Shown here piece by piece: positions 36,720 through 47,576 of a stretch of DNA of 64,000 bases. The DNA comes from Bartonella sp. MM73XJBT.G. Its GTDB lineage: Bacteria; Pseudomonadota; Alphaproteobacteria; Rhizobiales; Rhizobiaceae. Both the position numbers and the translations under genes were made by a program. Numbering within the stretch: the stretch's first letter is position 1; the number at the start of each line of letters is the position of its first letter. Below the pieces are notes generated by a model, which saw nothing but the letters and a program-made list of their open reading frames with translations, was not told the origin of the DNA and did not search any database. The stretch spans positions 1 to 64,000 of the forward strand of contig NZ_JAQISW010000005.1 in assembly GCF_028618435.1 (NCBI RefSeq). Direction: 5' to 3'.

Positions 36720-38144
36720 ATGAAATCGCTGATTGATCATTTTGATATTGCTGCATCTCAAGTGCAATCGCTTGTACAGGAAGCACTTCATTATGCGGAT
36801 GATGGCGAACTTTACCTCGAGTATAAAGAAAGCGAAACCCTTTTATTTGATAATGGACAACTTAAAAACGGCTCTTTTCATCAAGATATGGGATTTGGTC
36901 TGCGTGTCGTTGCTGGAGAAGCGACTGGATATGCACATTCTAGCGAATTATCAGCTGCTGCACTCAACCGCGCTTGTGAAGCAGCTAAAGCTGTTACCTA
37001 TAATAATCACGCTGGACCTTATAGCATAGCTCCTCAACAAACAAATAAGAGACTTTATCAACCGCATAATCCCCTTGATGCTCCATCCTTCGAAGAAAAA
37101 AGTGCTCTTTTGCAAAAAATTGATGCTTATTTAAGGGCAAAAAGCGATAAATTGCATCAAGTGACTGTTTCTCTTTCTGGCTCACTACAACATGTCGAAA
37201 TTTTACGTGCAGATGGATACTTGGTTCGCGATATTCGTCCTCTTGTACGGCTTTCTATATCTGTGGTTGCAGCTGAAGGCAATAAACGTGAAAATGGTTT
37301 TTATGGATGTGGGGGGCGACAAGCATTTAACCAATTTATTTGTGAAGATAATTGGAAGCAAGCTGCAGATGAAGCCTTACGTATGGCTTTAACAAATTTA
37401 GAAGCAGAAGCAGCACCTGCAGGAACATTTGATGTTGTCTTAGCCAATGGATGGCCTGGTGTTATGCTTCATGAAGCCGTAGGTCACGGTTTAGAAGGCG
37501 ACTTTAACCGCAAAAAAACATCTGCTTTTGCTGGACTTTTAGGACAACAAGTTGCCGCAAAAGGTGTGACAGTTGTTGATGATGGAACAATTCCTCATTG
37601 CCGAGGCTCTCTAACTATTGATGATGAGGGGACCCCTTCAGGATATAACGTTCTTATTGAAGATGGAAAACTCGTTGGTTTTATGCAAGATAGGCTTAAT
37701 GCACGACTTATGGGAAGTAAATCAACTGGAAATGGACGGCGTGAATCCTATGCTTATGCCCCAATGCCACGAATGACCAATACAATCATGCTAGGAGGCG
37801 ATAAAACACCTGAAGAAATCATTTCTTCCCTTAAAAGTGGTATCTATGCTGTTTCATTTGGGGGAGGACAAGTGGATATTACTTCTGGAAAATTCGTCTT
37901 TGAATGTACTGAAGCATACCGAGTAGAAAATGGTAAAATTGGAGCACCAATCAAAGGTGCAACTCTTATTGGAAATGGACCGGATGCTATGAAACGTATT
38001 ACTATGATTGGAAATGATAGTAAACTGGATAATGGTATTGGTATGTGCGGAAAAGCAGGGCAAAATGTTCCTGTTGGTGTTGGGCAACCTCATCTGCGAA
38101 TCAATAATATGACAATCGGTGGAACTGCGCTTATAAAAGAATAA
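36720..38144 (+). CDS. tldD: Metalloprotease TldD
   Basis: The 474-residue protein is a TldD/PmbA-family subunit. The zinc motif HExxxH is HEAVGHGLEGDF at about residues 251-256, and the glycine-rich GNGRRESYAYAPMPRMTN and C-terminal GMCGKAGQNVPVGVGQP segments are conserved. With TldE/PmbA it degrades unfolded peptides and processes modified peptides such as microcins and CcdA. Its partner is not in the window. AGGA precedes the ATG. It follows the IalB-family gene by 127 bp in the same direction. Confidence 0.94.
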   Translation: MKSLIDHFDIAASQVQSLVQEALHYADDGELYLEYKESETLLFDNGQLKNGSFHQDMGFGLRVVAGEATGYAHSSELSAAALNRACEAAKAVTYNNHAGPYSIAPQQTNKRLYQPHNPLDAPSFEEKSALLQKIDAYLRAKSDKLHQVTVSLSGSLQHVEILRADGYLVRDIRPLVRLSISVVAAEGNKRENGFYGCGGRQAFNQFICEDNWKQAADEALRMALTNLEAEAAPAGTFDVVLANGWPGVMLHEAVGHGLEGDFNRKKTSAFAGLLGQQVAAKGVTVVDDGTIPHCRGSLTIDDEGTPSGYNVLIEDGKLVGFMQDRLNARLMGSKSTGNGRRESYAYAPMPRMTNTIMLGGDKTPEEIISSLKSGIYAVSFGGGQVDITSGKFVFECTEAYRVENGKIGAPIKGATLIGNGPDAMKRITMIGNDSKLDNGIGMCGKAGQNVPVGVGQPHLRINNMTIGGTALIKE

Positions 38145-38227
38145 GTTTGCTCATTTCTGCATAATATTGTCCTCTTCCCATCTATTCAAACGATTTATGA
38201 GAGAGAATACTTTTTGTATGCAATGCG
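38145..38227. other. Short spacer after tldD
   Basis: The tldD-rRNA methyltransferase gap is 480 nt (38145-38624). It is largely filled by repeat copy E; the remaining parts, 38145-38227 and 38528-38624, are AT-rich and show no terminator or gene. Confidence 0.4.
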
Positions 38228-38527
38228 TTGATTTTAAAGATAATCCAAGGTTCTTCAACTTGAATGAGAACCTTTATACTTTAGGATTCTCTTATTTTAG
38301 GTCTGTATATCTTGAATCAATCAAAACCATCTCAAATGCTAAAGCCTGTCACAATATTGGGGGATGGCAAATATAATGGTGGTGCCGGCTTGTTTGGATA
38401 TCCCCTCAAATATACCTTTTTTGTAATATGTTCATCTTTTATGTGGAGTAACACTATCTTTTATAGTTTCATAATAAAAAAAGTCTCAAATAAGCAAGAT
38501 TCCTATTCAGTGCTCTTAACTCAATGA
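38228..38527 (+). repeat. Dispersed repeat family, copy E (leader fused to shortened open ORF)
   Basis: The leader runs from ttgattttaaagataat at 38228 through ttcaacttgaat (38254-38265) and ctcttatttta to ttgaatcaatcaaaac (38312-38327), matching copy D. It then joins directly to the core, so the stretch encoding MPFYESS in copies A and D is missing. An ORF from ATG 38336 to 38527 (63 codons) reads MLKPVTILGDGKYNGGAGLF and continues in a divergent, hydrophobic C-terminus. The open frame may be functional or accidental. Confidence 0.55.
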
Positions 38528-38624
38528 AAAAAATTATTATTGTAGATAAATTTTGAGGAGATTTTTATAATAATATGAAAATAAGCTTTTTTAGAATCTT
38601 CATAGCGTTAAAAAAATTTTTAGG

Positions 38625-39878
38625 CTAAAGCTTCCAGCCTTTCTTCTTTTTCTTTTTGCTCAAAATAGCAATAATTTCAATATGGGATGACCATAAAAAT
38701 TGATCAATGGGTGTGATTTTTTCTATTGTATATCCCCCTGAAATAAGAAGAGATAAATCACGCGCAAATGTAGCAGCATTACACGAAATTGCCACGATAA
38801 GAGGTATTGTTGCCTTCGCCAGTTCACGGACTTGTTCTTCTGCTCCTGCACGAGGAGGGTCAAAAACGACACTCTCGAAACACTCAAGTTCCTTTACAGA
38901 AAGTGGATAGCGAAAAAGATCGCGTTTTTCACAAGTGACTGTTTTTAAACCAGTTGAAAAACGGGCTGCTGAAGCTAAATTTTCTAATGCACTCTCATTA
39001 TTTTCTACTGCATGAACATTCATCTTTTTTGCCATACGCAAGGTAAATGTTCCTACCCCCGAAAACAAATCAAGAGCATTCTTTGCTTTTTTTAAATGAG
39101 TCAAAATAATATTACCCATTATATTTTCGGCTTCGCAGGTTGCTTGAAGAAAACCACCAGAAGGAAATTCAACACGGACATCTCCAAAGTAAATAACTGG
39201 TTTTTCTCGTTCAATCAAAATTTCATCGTCAACAGATAAGCGTGTAATCCCATAAGAAAGAGCTGCATTGATCATTTTCTGACGAAGTGATTCATGGTTT
39301 ACAACGCAACCACTTAAAGCAACATCTACGCCATTTTCAACACATGTTATCGTAACATGAAACCGTTTGACAGAACGGCTTAGAAAAGCACAGAGCTCTC
39401 TGATATTATACAACTGAGCAATAAGCTCTGGAAGACTTACTGGACATTTCTCAAGAGCTACAATCTCATGAGAAAGATAACGGTTAAAACCGACTTTTTG
39501 ACCTTGTGGGGTCATGGATGCCGTTAGGGTTATCCGTCGTCGGCTATAGGGTTTACATTCTATTAAAGGTGCAACAATGCTATTAATTCCATAGCTTTTA
39601 AGCGCGTCAACAACCAATTGTCGTTTCCATACGCGATAAGCATCCGCACGCCAATGCTGAAGGGTACAGCCTCCACATTCTCCAAAATGCTGACAAAGAG
39701 CATCAATGCGTTCTGGTGATTTTTGTTTTAATGCTATATATGTTGCATATTTTCCATGAACAATAATTTCTGCACACTCTCCTGGCAAAGTAAAAGGAAC
39801 ATCAACTAAGCCGTACGGCGTCTTAGCAGCACCATAACCATTTGCTCCTATATGGTCGATTATGACATTGTCACTCAC
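38625..39878 (-). CDS. TrmA/RlmD-family class I RNA m5U methyltransferase
   Basis: The 417-residue protein starts with a TRAM-like RNA-binding domain (residues 1-55), followed by an Fe-S-type Cys cluster (CQHFGECGGC), a central domain and a Rossmann methyltransferase domain with LFSGVGTFTLRMA, FDPPRAG and the catalytic Cys in AISCNAATFARDL. By family it makes 5-methyluridine in rRNA, most likely 23S rRNA U1939 (RlmD). It overlaps tlyA by 4 bp (ATGA) and ends with a Lys-rich tail. The conserved dxs-tlyA-methyltransferase order supports the call. Confidence 0.88.
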   Translation of the reverse strand: MSDNVIIDHIGANGYGAAKTPYGLVDVPFTLPGECAEIIVHGKYATYIALKQKSPERIDALCQHFGECGGCTLQHWRADAYRVWKRQLVVDALKSYGINSIVAPLIECKPYSRRRITLTASMTPQGQKVGFNRYLSHEIVALEKCPVSLPELIAQLYNIRELCAFLSRSVKRFHVTITCVENGVDVALSGCVVNHESLRQKMINAALSYGITRLSVDDEILIEREKPVIYFGDVRVEFPSGGFLQATCEAENIMGNIILTHLKKAKNALDLFSGVGTFTLRMAKKMNVHAVENNESALENLASAARFSTGLKTVTCEKRDLFRYPLSVKELECFESVVFDPPRAGAEEQVRELAKATIPLIVAISCNAATFARDLSLLISGGYTIEKITPIDQFLWSSHIEIIAILSKKKKKKGWKL

Positions 39879-40618
39879 TGTTGTTTTTCTCCGAATAGTA
39901 AATATTCTACATTGCCATCACCACCTGTAATGGGGGAAGGAAGTAAATCTTTTGCACGCCACCCTGCTTGAGTATTTAACCAGACAAAAAGCTCTTCAGC
40001 GGTTTCTTTAGCTCTTGATGGATCTAATATTCCTCCCTTACCAAGGTGTTTACGACCAACCTCAAACTGAGGCTTTACCAATAAAACAGCTTGTGTTCCC
40101 TTTTTGGCTAAAGACAAAACGGGAGGCAATGCAAGTCTGAGAGAAATAAAGCTAACATCTGAAACAATAAGATCAATTTCCCGCCCGCCTAAATGTTGCT
40201 GTTGAAGATCTCTAACATTCAGGCCTTCTAATAAGGTTATAGCGCTATTGCCCAATAAACGTTTATCAAATTGATGATGCCCAACCTCAACAGCAATGAC
40301 ATGTGCTGCTCCACGTTCTAAGAGAACTTGTGTAAAACCACCTGTTGATGCACCAACATCAATGGCCGTCACTTTATCTGTTACGATCGGAAATGCATCA
40401 AGTGCTGCAATCAATTTTAATGCTGCCCGTGAAACATAATTCTGTGCTGGATCATAAACGACAATCTCTGCATTATCAAAAAAGGTTTGCCCTGCTTTAA
40501 AAATGACTTCACCATTAACTTTAACAGTTTGACGCATGATAGCATCACGTGCGCGGGAACGTGTCGTAAAAAAGTTTTTTTCAACTAAAAGAATATCGAG
40601 CCTTTTTTTGAAAGCCAT
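39875..40618 (-). CDS. tlyA: TlyA-family rRNA 2'-O-methyltransferase / hemolysin A homologue
   Basis: The 247-residue protein has an N-terminal S4 RNA-binding domain (RLDILLVEKNFFTTRSRARDAIM) and an FtsJ-like methyltransferase domain with AIDVGASTGGFTQVLLERGA, DLIVSDVSFISLR and LVKPQFEVGRK. TlyA of Mycobacterium methylates 16S and 23S rRNA; the hemolysin label is historical. The gene lies between dxs (15 bp upstream) and the RlmD-like gene (4 bp overlap) in the same operon. Confidence 0.92.
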   Translation of the reverse strand: MAFKKRLDILLVEKNFFTTRSRARDAIMRQTVKVNGEVIFKAGQTFFDNAEIVVYDPAQNYVSRAALKLIAALDAFPIVTDKVTAIDVGASTGGFTQVLLERGAAHVIAVEVGHHQFDKRLLGNSAITLLEGLNVRDLQQQHLGGREIDLIVSDVSFISLRLALPPVLSLAKKGTQAVLLVKPQFEVGRKHLGKGGILDPSRAKETAEELFVWLNTQAGWRAKDLLPSPITGGDGNVEYLLFGEKQQ

Positions 40619-40633
40619 CTCATACTCGAGTTT

Positions 40634-42541
40634 TTATCTTGTTAAAATCTCGCGCCCCAAAGCTGTCAATACCGTATTGACAATACCTATAGCATCAAGC
40701 CCAATCGTTGAGAGAACTTTTTCTCGTGAACCATGATTCAAATATTCATCAGGAAGTTTTAGTGTACGAATTTTTAAACCATGCTCTAAAAGCTCTTCTT
40801 GTGCTAAAAATTGTAATAAATGCGCTCCAAATCCACCGATTGCCCCTTCTTCAATGGTCACCAATACTTCATGCTCACGGGCTAAACGACGTATCAAATC
40901 CTTATCCAAAGGTTTTGCAAACCGTGCATCTGCAACCGTTGTCGATAACCCTTTAGCTCCCAACATATCAGCAGCTCTCAACACTTCTGACATCCGTGTT
41001 CCAAAACACACCAAGGCGATCCTATTTCCTTCACACAGAATACGTCCTTTTCCAATCTCTAATAGCGCACCACGTTGCGGTAAATCTACACCAATACCTT
41101 CACCACGTGGATAACGAAAAGAAATGGGCCCCTGATCATAAGCTGCAGCTGTACGCACCATATGCATCAGTTCAAGTTCATCTGAAGGCGCCATAACAAC
41201 AAACTCAGGAAGTGTCGCTAAAAAAACAATATCAAAACTGCCAGCATGCGTTGCACCATCAGCACCCACAAAACCTGCTCTATCAATGGCAAAACGTACC
41301 GGTAACTTTTGAATTGATACATCATGAATAATTTGATCATAAGCACGCTGTAAAAAAGTAGAATAAATTGCAACAAAAGGCTTATACCCTTCACAAGCAA
41401 GTCCGGCCGCAAAAGTTACAGCATGTTGCTCAGCAATCCCAACATCAAACATCTTTTTAGGAAATTTTTCGGCAAAAGCATCAAGTCCTGTCCCTGTTGG
41501 CATCGCTGCCGTTATGCCAACAATCTTATCATCATGGCAGGCTTCTTCTATTAAAGCTTTAGAAAATACCTTGGTATAGGGTAAAATATTACTTGATGCT
41601 TTAACCTGTCTTCCTGTCGTGACATCAAAACGGTTAACACCATGATATTTATCAGACGAGGCTTCTGCAGGTAGATACCCCTTTCCTTTATGGGTTACAA
41701 CATGCACCAAAACAGGACCATTAGGATATTCACGGACATTTTTTAAAACAGGCAATAAATGCCCAAAATTGTGCCCATCTATGGGGCCTACATAATAAAA
41801 GCCAAGCTCATCAAATAACGTTCCTCCAACCAAAAGACCACGCGCAAATTCCTCTGAACGACGCGCTTTATCCAAAAAAAACTTTGGCAATTTTTCACTC
41901 AACATCTTTACGCGTTCACGCAGATGACGATAAGAGGGACGAGAGACTAATCGTGCAAGATGCGCACTCATAGCACCTGTAGGCGGTGCTATAGACATAT
42001 CATTATCATTTAAAACAACAATCAAGCGTGCATCCAAAGCACCAGCGTTATTCATTGCTTCATAAGCCATACCCGCGGACATTGCACCATCCCCAATAAC
42101 AGCAATGATATTGCGTTTTATCTCTTCTTTCAAAGCACTTGCCACCGCCATGCCAAGCCCCGCCGAAATAGAAGTCGATGAATGCCCTGCTCCAAATGGA
42201 TCATACACACTTTCTGAACGTTTTGTGAAACCTGATAGTCCCCCCTCTTGACGTAATGTGCGAATTTTTTCTCTACGCCCTGTTAAAATTTTGTGCGGAT
42301 AGGTTTGATGACTAACATCCCAAATAATCCTATCCTCTGGTGTATTAAAAATATAATGTAAGGCAACCGTAAGCTCAACAACACCAAGTCCCGCTCCAAG
42401 ATGACCACCTGTTACAGAAACCGCATCAATTGTTTCCCTCCGCAACTCATCAGCCAATTCGACCAGATCAGACTCAGGTAATGCCCGCAAATCTTTCGGA
42501 AAACAAACACGGTCAAGCAATGGTGTTAAAACCTGAGACAA
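40634..42541 (-). CDS. dxs: 1-deoxy-D-xylulose-5-phosphate synthase
   Basis: The 635-residue thiamine-diphosphate enzyme makes the first MEP-pathway intermediate from pyruvate and glyceraldehyde-3-phosphate. The TPP-binding segment is [18 protein letters not shown] followed by ND; the GHLGAGLG His region, the pyrimidine-domain [13 protein letters not shown] motif and [15 protein letters not shown] are all intact. Together with ispE, ispH and ispB in this window it supplies isoprenoids for ubiquinone and the cell wall. Length is typical. Confidence 0.97.
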   Translation of the reverse strand: MSQVLTPLLDRVCFPKDLRALPESDLVELADELRRETIDAVSVTGGHLGAGLGVVELTVALHYIFNTPEDRIIWDVSHQTYPHKILTGRREKIRTLRQEGGLSGFTKRSESVYDPFGAGHSSTSISAGLGMAVASALKEEIKRNIIAVIGDGAMSAGMAYEAMNNAGALDARLIVVLNDNDMSIAPPTGAMSAHLARLVSRPSYRHLRERVKMLSEKLPKFFLDKARRSEEFARGLLVGGTLFDELGFYYVGPIDGHNFGHLLPVLKNVREYPNGPVLVHVVTHKGKGYLPAEASSDKYHGVNRFDVTTGRQVKASSNILPYTKVFSKALIEEACHDDKIVGITAAMPTGTGLDAFAEKFPKKMFDVGIAEQHAVTFAAGLACEGYKPFVAIYSTFLQRAYDQIIHDVSIQKLPVRFAIDRAGFVGADGATHAGSFDIVFLATLPEFVVMAPSDELELMHMVRTAAAYDQGPISFRYPRGEGIGVDLPQRGALLEIGKGRILCEGNRIALVCFGTRMSEVLRAADMLGAKGLSTTVADARFAKPLDKDLIRRLAREHEVLVTIEEGAIGGFGAHLLQFLAQEELLEHGLKIRTLKLPDEYLNHGSREKVLSTIGLDAIGIVNTVLTALGREILTR

Positions 42542-42785
42542 AAAAAATCCTTTCTATTATTTTAACTCAAGAGATAAGCAACAATAAAAATATATCTTTT
42601 CTACTCTTTTATTGAGCGTTTTACATCTTTTTTACTAAAAAATACTCTTCTCTCTTTGAGATGATTGATGATCTTTCCTATTTTTAACTTATTTTATAAA
42701 AAAGAAATCAATAAAATTTGCTCTCTATAAACAAAGATTATTGCATCTTTTAAGCCCCATAATAAATATCCAAAAATATTTAATA

Positions 42786-43040
42786 TTATTGCGCATCAAG
42801 CGGCTCTACTCCTTCTGGGGAACCTTCCTGTGAAAGCTGAATTTTTTCAACTTTGGCTTCAGCGACTTTCAAGAGTTTCTCACAATGTTTTTTAAGCGCT
42901 TCACCACGTTCATAAATATCAATGGATTGTTCCAAAGGCACATCGCCACGTTCTAAGTTTTCAACGATAACTTCAAGTTGTTTAAGCGCTTGCTCAAAGC
43001 TTAAGGCTGTAATATCCCCCTCTTGTATCTCTTTTTTCAT
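42786..43040 (-). CDS. xseB: Exodeoxyribonuclease VII small subunit
   Basis: The 84-residue protein shows the XseB helical hairpin: [28 protein letters not shown], then [15 protein letters not shown]. It associates with XseA to degrade single-stranded DNA. I chose the ATG at 43040, preceded by GAGGT, which leaves 7 bp to ribB; a longer frame starting at 43082 would overlap ribB and adds unconserved residues. The order ribB-xseB-dxs is common in Rhizobiales. A gap of 244 bp without features separates it from dxs. Confidence 0.92.
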   Translation of the reverse strand: MKKEIQEGDITALSFEQALKQLEVIVENLERGDVPLEQSIDIYERGEALKKHCEKLLKVAEAKVEKIQLSQEGSPEGVEPLDAQ

Positions 43041-43047
43041 ATGAACC

Positions 43048-44151
43048 TCAAAAAATATCTGTTCTAGATATACGAATTCCAAAACCTTCTAAACCTACAT
43101 AATGATTCTCTTTAGAAGCATAAACAATAACAGAGCCTATTCCTAAATATTTCAAAATTTGTGATCCTAAACCAATTTTGCGCCATTCTTCTTCGCGTTC
43201 AATCGCCTGCACATGCTTTTCTAAACTGTCTCTTGCCATGTTTTGGATATCAATCATTGATTGTATAACAGATCCTTCACGCAAATAAACAAATACACCA
43301 CGTTTTTCTTTTTCCATCATACGCTGCATCATCACCATGATATCTGAGGATTGACAAAAAACGTCATTTATAATGTTTTCATGATGTAAATACACAGGAA
43401 TACCCTCACCCTCACGGATATCACCAAAAATAATCGCAATATGCTGAACAGCTTCCCAAGGGAGTTGATAACTTTGAATAATAGCGGGACCTACAGGTGT
43501 TTCAATCGGCATTTCTCCAACATGCTTGATCAATATTTCTTTACGCTGTCGGTAAGCAATTAAATCTGCAACCGTTATGATGTGCAACCGATGTTCCTGT
43601 GCAAATTTTGTAATCTGATCGCCATGTTTAACGCTTCCATCATCATTGACTAACTCACCAATAACACCAACCGGCGGTAAACCAGTCAATTTACATAAAT
43701 CAACAGCAGCTTCCGTGTGACCTGAACGCATGAGAACTCCCCCTTCATGCGCAATCAAAGGAAAAACGTGCCCTGGACGAACAAAATCATCCGCACTTGC
43801 ATTCGAATTTGCAAGATTACGCACCGCTAATGTACGGTCATGTGCTGAAATCCCTGTTGTTATGCCGTGTTTAAAATCAATAGTAACAGTAAATTGCGTC
43901 CCATGTGCAGAGTTATTATCTTGTACCATAGGCGCAAGATTAAACCGTTGCGCTTCTTCTTTTGGCATGGGAGCACAAACAATACCCGTTGTATGACGAA
44001 GAATAAATGTCATCTTTTCTTCTGTACAATGGGCCGCAGCAACCGTTAAATCACCTTCATTTTCACGATCATTATCATCTGTCACCACAACAATTTCACC
44101 GCGCTCAAAAGCTTTAAGCGCAGAAACAATTTTTTCTTCATTATACGCCAT
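43048..44151 (-). CDS. ribB: 3,4-dihydroxy-2-butanone 4-phosphate synthase with inactive GTP cyclohydrolase II-like domain
   Basis: The 367-residue protein has a complete DHBP synthase domain (1-205): [11 protein letters not shown] acidic loop, [24 protein letters not shown] and [11 protein letters not shown]. This makes the four-carbon unit of riboflavin from ribulose-5-phosphate. The C-terminal half has a GTP cyclohydrolase II fold, but the zinc Cys cluster is missing: the usual CE-S-TGD region reads [16 protein letters not shown]2 activity must therefore come from another protein, a situation known for RibBA-like proteins of alphaproteobacteria. It follows aroC by 15 bp. Confidence 0.9.
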   Translation of the reverse strand: MAYNEEKIVSALKAFERGEIVVVTDDNDRENEGDLTVAAAHCTEEKMTFILRHTTGIVCAPMPKEEAQRFNLAPMVQDNNSAHGTQFTVTIDFKHGITTGISAHDRTLAVRNLANSNASADDFVRPGHVFPLIAHEGGVLMRSGHTEAAVDLCKLTGLPPVGVIGELVNDDGSVKHGDQITKFAQEHRLHIITVADLIAYRQRKEILIKHVGEMPIETPVGPAIIQSYQLPWEAVQHIAIIFGDIREGEGIPVYLHHENIINDVFCQSSDIMVMMQRMMEKEKRGVFVYLREGSVIQSMIDIQNMARDSLEKHVQAIEREEEWRKIGLGSQILKYLGIGSVIVYASKENHYVGLEGFGIRISRTDIF

Positions 44152-44166
44152 TATTCACCTTCTCAA

Positions 44167-45255
44167 TCACCCAATTTGACCGCGATGTCTTAAATAATGG
44201 TCAGCAAGTGCACAAGCAACCATCGCTTCACCAACAGGAACGGCACGAATCCCAACACATGGATCATGACGTCCCTTCGTTATAACATCTACATCATGAC
44301 CATCAACATCAATGGAGTGACGAGACTTTAAAATTGATGAAGTAGGCTTTACAGCAAAACGTGCAACAATCGGCTGTCCACTCGATATTCCCCCTAAAAT
44401 ACCACCAGCATGATTGGATAAAAAAAGTGGTTTTCCATCATTTCCCATTCGCATTTCATCGGCATTTTCTTCTCCTCTCAAGCGGGCTGCCGCAAAACCA
44501 TCACCAATTTCAACCCCTTTGACCGCATTAATTGACATAAGGTATGATGCAATATCTTGATCAAGTTTTGCGTAAATAGGAGCTCCTAAACCTGCTGGAA
44601 CATTTTCTGCAACAATCTCAATAACAGCACCAACAGATGTACCATCTTTACGGATTTTACGGATATAATCACTAAAAATTTGAACCATCTCTGCATCAGC
44701 TGTAAAAAAAGGATTATTCTCAACCTCTGACCAATCCCAACGATCACGATTAATATTATGGGGACCAATTGCGACCACGGCTCCTCGCACAACCAAACGA
44801 GGGACAATTTTACGAGCAAATGCACCAGCTGCAACACGCGCTGCTGTCTCGCGTGCTGAAGAACGCCCTCCCCCTCGAAAATCACGAATGCCATATTTAA
44901 GATCATAAGTATAATCGGCGTGACCAGGACGATATTGATGAGCAATTTCTCCATAATCTTGAGAGCGTTGATCTGTATTTCGAATCAACAGAGAAATTGG
45001 TGTGCCTGTTGTAACTAATGTTATTCCGTCTTCCTGAGCAATCACTCCTGAAAGGATTTCTATTTGATCTTGTTCTCGGCGCTGTGTTGTATATAAGGAT
45101 TGCCCAGGTCTACGCTTATCAAGATAAGCTTGAATTTCTTCACGCGTAAAAATAATTCCGGGTGGACAACCATCGATGACACAACCAAGAGCAGCACCAT
45201 GACTTTCACCCCATGTTGTTACACGAAATAAATGACCAAATGTATTATGCGACAT
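44167..45255 (-). CDS. aroC: Chorismate synthase
   Basis: The 362-residue FMN-dependent enzyme makes chorismate from EPSP. All three family signatures are present: [18 protein letters not shown] near the N-terminus, [17 protein letters not shown] in the middle, and [17 protein letters not shown] near the C-terminus. Length is normal. It is transcribed after fabI (134 bp gap, containing only a weak 5 bp stem) and before ribB. Confidence 0.97.
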   Translation of the reverse strand: MSHNTFGHLFRVTTWGESHGAALGCVIDGCPPGIIFTREEIQAYLDKRRPGQSLYTTQRREQDQIEILSGVIAQEDGITLVTTGTPISLLIRNTDQRSQDYGEIAHQYRPGHADYTYDLKYGIRDFRGGGRSSARETAARVAAGAFARKIVPRLVVRGAVVAIGPHNINRDRWDWSEVENNPFFTADAEMVQIFSDYIRKIRKDGTSVGAVIEIVAENVPAGLGAPIYAKLDQDIASYLMSINAVKGVEIGDGFAAARLRGEENADEMRMGNDGKPLFLSNHAGGILGGISSGQPIVARFAVKPTSSILKSRHSIDVDGHDVDVITKGRHDPCVGIRAVPVGEAMVACALADHYLRHRGQIG

Positions 45256-45389
45256 GAAAAAAGATCCGTTTCTCTGTCAAATATACGCAATGACAACACC
45301 TATTGAGCTCTACACAAAACAGCTCTTTATTCCCAAATATTCTTGGCTACTTTAACACCGCTGTCCAATACAAATCCTATAAACCAAAC

Positions 45390-46208
45390 TTATTCTTTAA
45401 CAACGGAAATATCTGGTGCATCAACGGCTTTCATACCGATGATATTATAACCTGAATCGACATGATGAACTTCACCGGTAACAGAACGAGACAAATCCGA
45501 AAGAAAATAAAGGGCAGAATCACCTACCTCTTCAATTGATACTGTACGACGTAAGGGAGCATTATACTCATTCCATTTTAAAATATAACGGAAATCACCA
45601 ATACCTGAAGCCGCTAACGTTTTAATTGGTCCAGCAGATATCGCATTAACACGAATATTTTGGGGACCTAAATCTACTGCTAAATATTTCACGCTGGCCT
45701 CAAGAGCTGCTTTGGCAACCCCCATGACATTATAATTGGGAACAACTTTTTCCGCACCATAATAGGTTAGTGTTAAGATAGACCCACCATCTACCATTAA
45801 CTTTTCTGCACGCTTTGTTAGAGCTGTTAGAGAATAAACAGAAATATTCATGGTCATCATAAAATTTGATTCGCTGATATCAATATAACGACCACTTAAT
45901 TCATCTTTATCAGAAAAACCAATAGCATGAACTAAAAAATCAAGTCTGCCCCATTTCTTCTCTATAGCTTTAAAGACCTCATCAATAGAATTCCTGTCAG
46001 AAACATCACAATGTCCACAAACAACCCCCTTTAATTCTTCAGCCAAAGGCTCAACCCGCTTTTTCATTGCTTCACCTTGATAGGTAAAAGCAAGCTCTGC
46101 TCCTGCAGCACTTGCTGCTTTAGCGATTCCCCAAGCGATGGAGCGATTATTGGCCAACCCTAAAATTAAACCACGCTTACCATACAATAAACCATTACCC
46201 TTAGCCAT
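45390..46208 (-). CDS. fabI: Enoyl-[acyl-carrier-protein] reductase (NADH), FabI type
   Basis: The 272-residue short-chain dehydrogenase carries FabI hallmarks: the N-terminal GLILGLANNRSIAWGIAKA NAD-binding region, the catalytic Tyr-x6-Lys region in TYYGAEKVVPNYNVMGVAKAAL, and the ISAGPIKTLAASGI loop that contacts diazaborine and triclosan. It reduces the enoyl-ACP double bond in fatty acid elongation. It follows the dnaJ-like gene in the same direction, the usual Rhizobiales order. Confidence 0.96.
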   Translation of the reverse strand: MAKGNGLLYGKRGLILGLANNRSIAWGIAKAASAAGAELAFTYQGEAMKKRVEPLAEELKGVVCGHCDVSDRNSIDEVFKAIEKKWGRLDFLVHAIGFSDKDELSGRYIDISESNFMMTMNISVYSLTALTKRAEKLMVDGGSILTLTYYGAEKVVPNYNVMGVAKAALEASVKYLAVDLGPQNIRVNAISAGPIKTLAASGIGDFRYILKWNEYNAPLRRTVSIEEVGDSALYFLSDLSRSVTGEVHHVDSGYNIIGMKAVDAPDISVVKE

Positions 46209-46336
46209 CAGTACTGCCCCATTGTTACTTAAAATTAATATTATTCATCTGCCTATGACACAGGTCAACTTTTTCTTCAAGTAATTGGTTTAAAATCAAA
46301 CAAAAACTACGCTTTTATATATAAAAATTTTAAAAA

Positions 46337-47245
46337 TTAATCCCTTTTCGTTTGCAAAAACTGTTCTAACGCAGCATTTCCACCTTCCGGCAACATAACA
46401 CGAACATGTACATAAAGATCATCTCTTGTACCATTTTTTAAACGAAGCCCTTTTCCTTTCAACCGCAAAACGCGATCAGAACTTGACCAAGCAGGTACCG
46501 TTAAGACCACACGTCCTTCCAATGTTTCAACTTCTTCTTTTGCTCCCAAAACAGCATGTTTAAGAGAAACTGGTAAATCAAGATGGAGCGCCCTTCCTTC
46601 AACCCGAAAACGGGGATGTTTTTGAATCTGAATGGTTATCAACGCATCTCCTGCTTGCCCATGAGGAACCTCTTCTCCCTGACCTTTTAAGCGAATAGTT
46701 TGCCCATCTTCAATATAATCTGGAAGTTTAATTTTTAACTTTTTTCCATGAGGAAAGACAGCTTCCACTTTTTCTGCACCAACCATCTGCTCTAATGTTA
46801 TGGTAAGATTAGCGCGAATATGAGCCCCTTGTTGAGGGCGATTATGATTATAGTGTGTGGAATTCGAAAAGCTACCGCTTCCTCCAAACAGATCGCGAAA
46901 AATATCACTCGCATCAAAACCTGCTCCCCCTGAAGAAGAAAAGTCAAATCCTTTTGCTCTTCTTGAAAAGGGATTTTGTTTATTGTTAAAATTTTCACCA
47001 GCACCATAGGCTTGATAAAGCGGTTTGCCTTCCATATCAATTTCACCGCGGTCAAATTGTGCTTTTTTATCTTTATCACCTATAATTTCATAAGCTTGAT
47101 TAATTTCAGCAAATTTCTCTTTAGCCTTTGCATCATCTTTATTGTGGTCTGGGTGATATTTCTTTGCTAATCTTCTAAATGCCGATTTAATCTCTTGCGG
47201 TTTTGCGGTACGTGCCACACCCAAAATTGTGTAGGGATCACGCAT
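46337..47245 (-). CDS. J-domain co-chaperone of the CbpA/DnaJ type without zinc finger
   Basis: The 302-residue protein has an N-terminal J domain (1-68) with the HPD motif in [11 protein letters not shown], a Gly/Phe-rich and Ser-rich linker (about 80-120), and two C-terminal substrate-binding beta domains with [21 protein letters not shown] and [15 protein letters not shown]. The Cys-rich zinc domain of true DnaJ is absent. It stimulates DnaK-type ATPase activity. It heads the minus-strand block that continues with fabI and diverges from pdxH. Confidence 0.9.
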   Translation of the reverse strand: MRDPYTILGVARTAKPQEIKSAFRRLAKKYHPDHNKDDAKAKEKFAEINQAYEIIGDKDKKAQFDRGEIDMEGKPLYQAYGAGENFNNKQNPFSRRAKGFDFSSSGGAGFDASDIFRDLFGGSGSFSNSTHYNHNRPQQGAHIRANLTITLEQMVGAEKVEAVFPHGKKLKIKLPDYIEDGQTIRLKGQGEEVPHGQAGDALITIQIQKHPRFRVEGRALHLDLPVSLKHAVLGAKEEVETLEGRVVLTVPAWSSSDRVLRLKGKGLRLKNGTRDDLYVHVRVMLPEGGNAALEQFLQTKRD

Positions 47246-47576
47246 ATTGCCCTCTTTCTATTTTTTTCGTTTTCAAAATATCAACGGATATATTTCTTAA
47301 TACTCCTCATAACTTCATCAGTCTATTCTAGAAAATAGTTCCTTCTTTTCTTTATATGTCTATCAAAAAACTAAAATACCAGATAAAATGAGATATTTAT
47401 TTAATATAGCTCATTGTTGTCTATGCTAAAGATAAAAAGAATGAGACCATCATAAAAATACTCCTTAAAAATATATGAAAGCATTGTCTTTTTGAAAATA
47501 AGAAAAAATGCTACTGTTCTTCTTGATGAAAAAACAAATGAGAAAATGCCCATGCTCACTGACATTTGGAGACACT
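47246..47576. other. Intergenic region between divergent dnaJ-like gene and pdxH
   Basis: The 331 nt hold the two promoters and the untranslated leader of pdxH, whose GGAG at 47568-47571 decides the start at 47577. An in-frame ATG at 47508 would lack a ribosome binding site. No other feature is seen. Confidence 0.4.
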
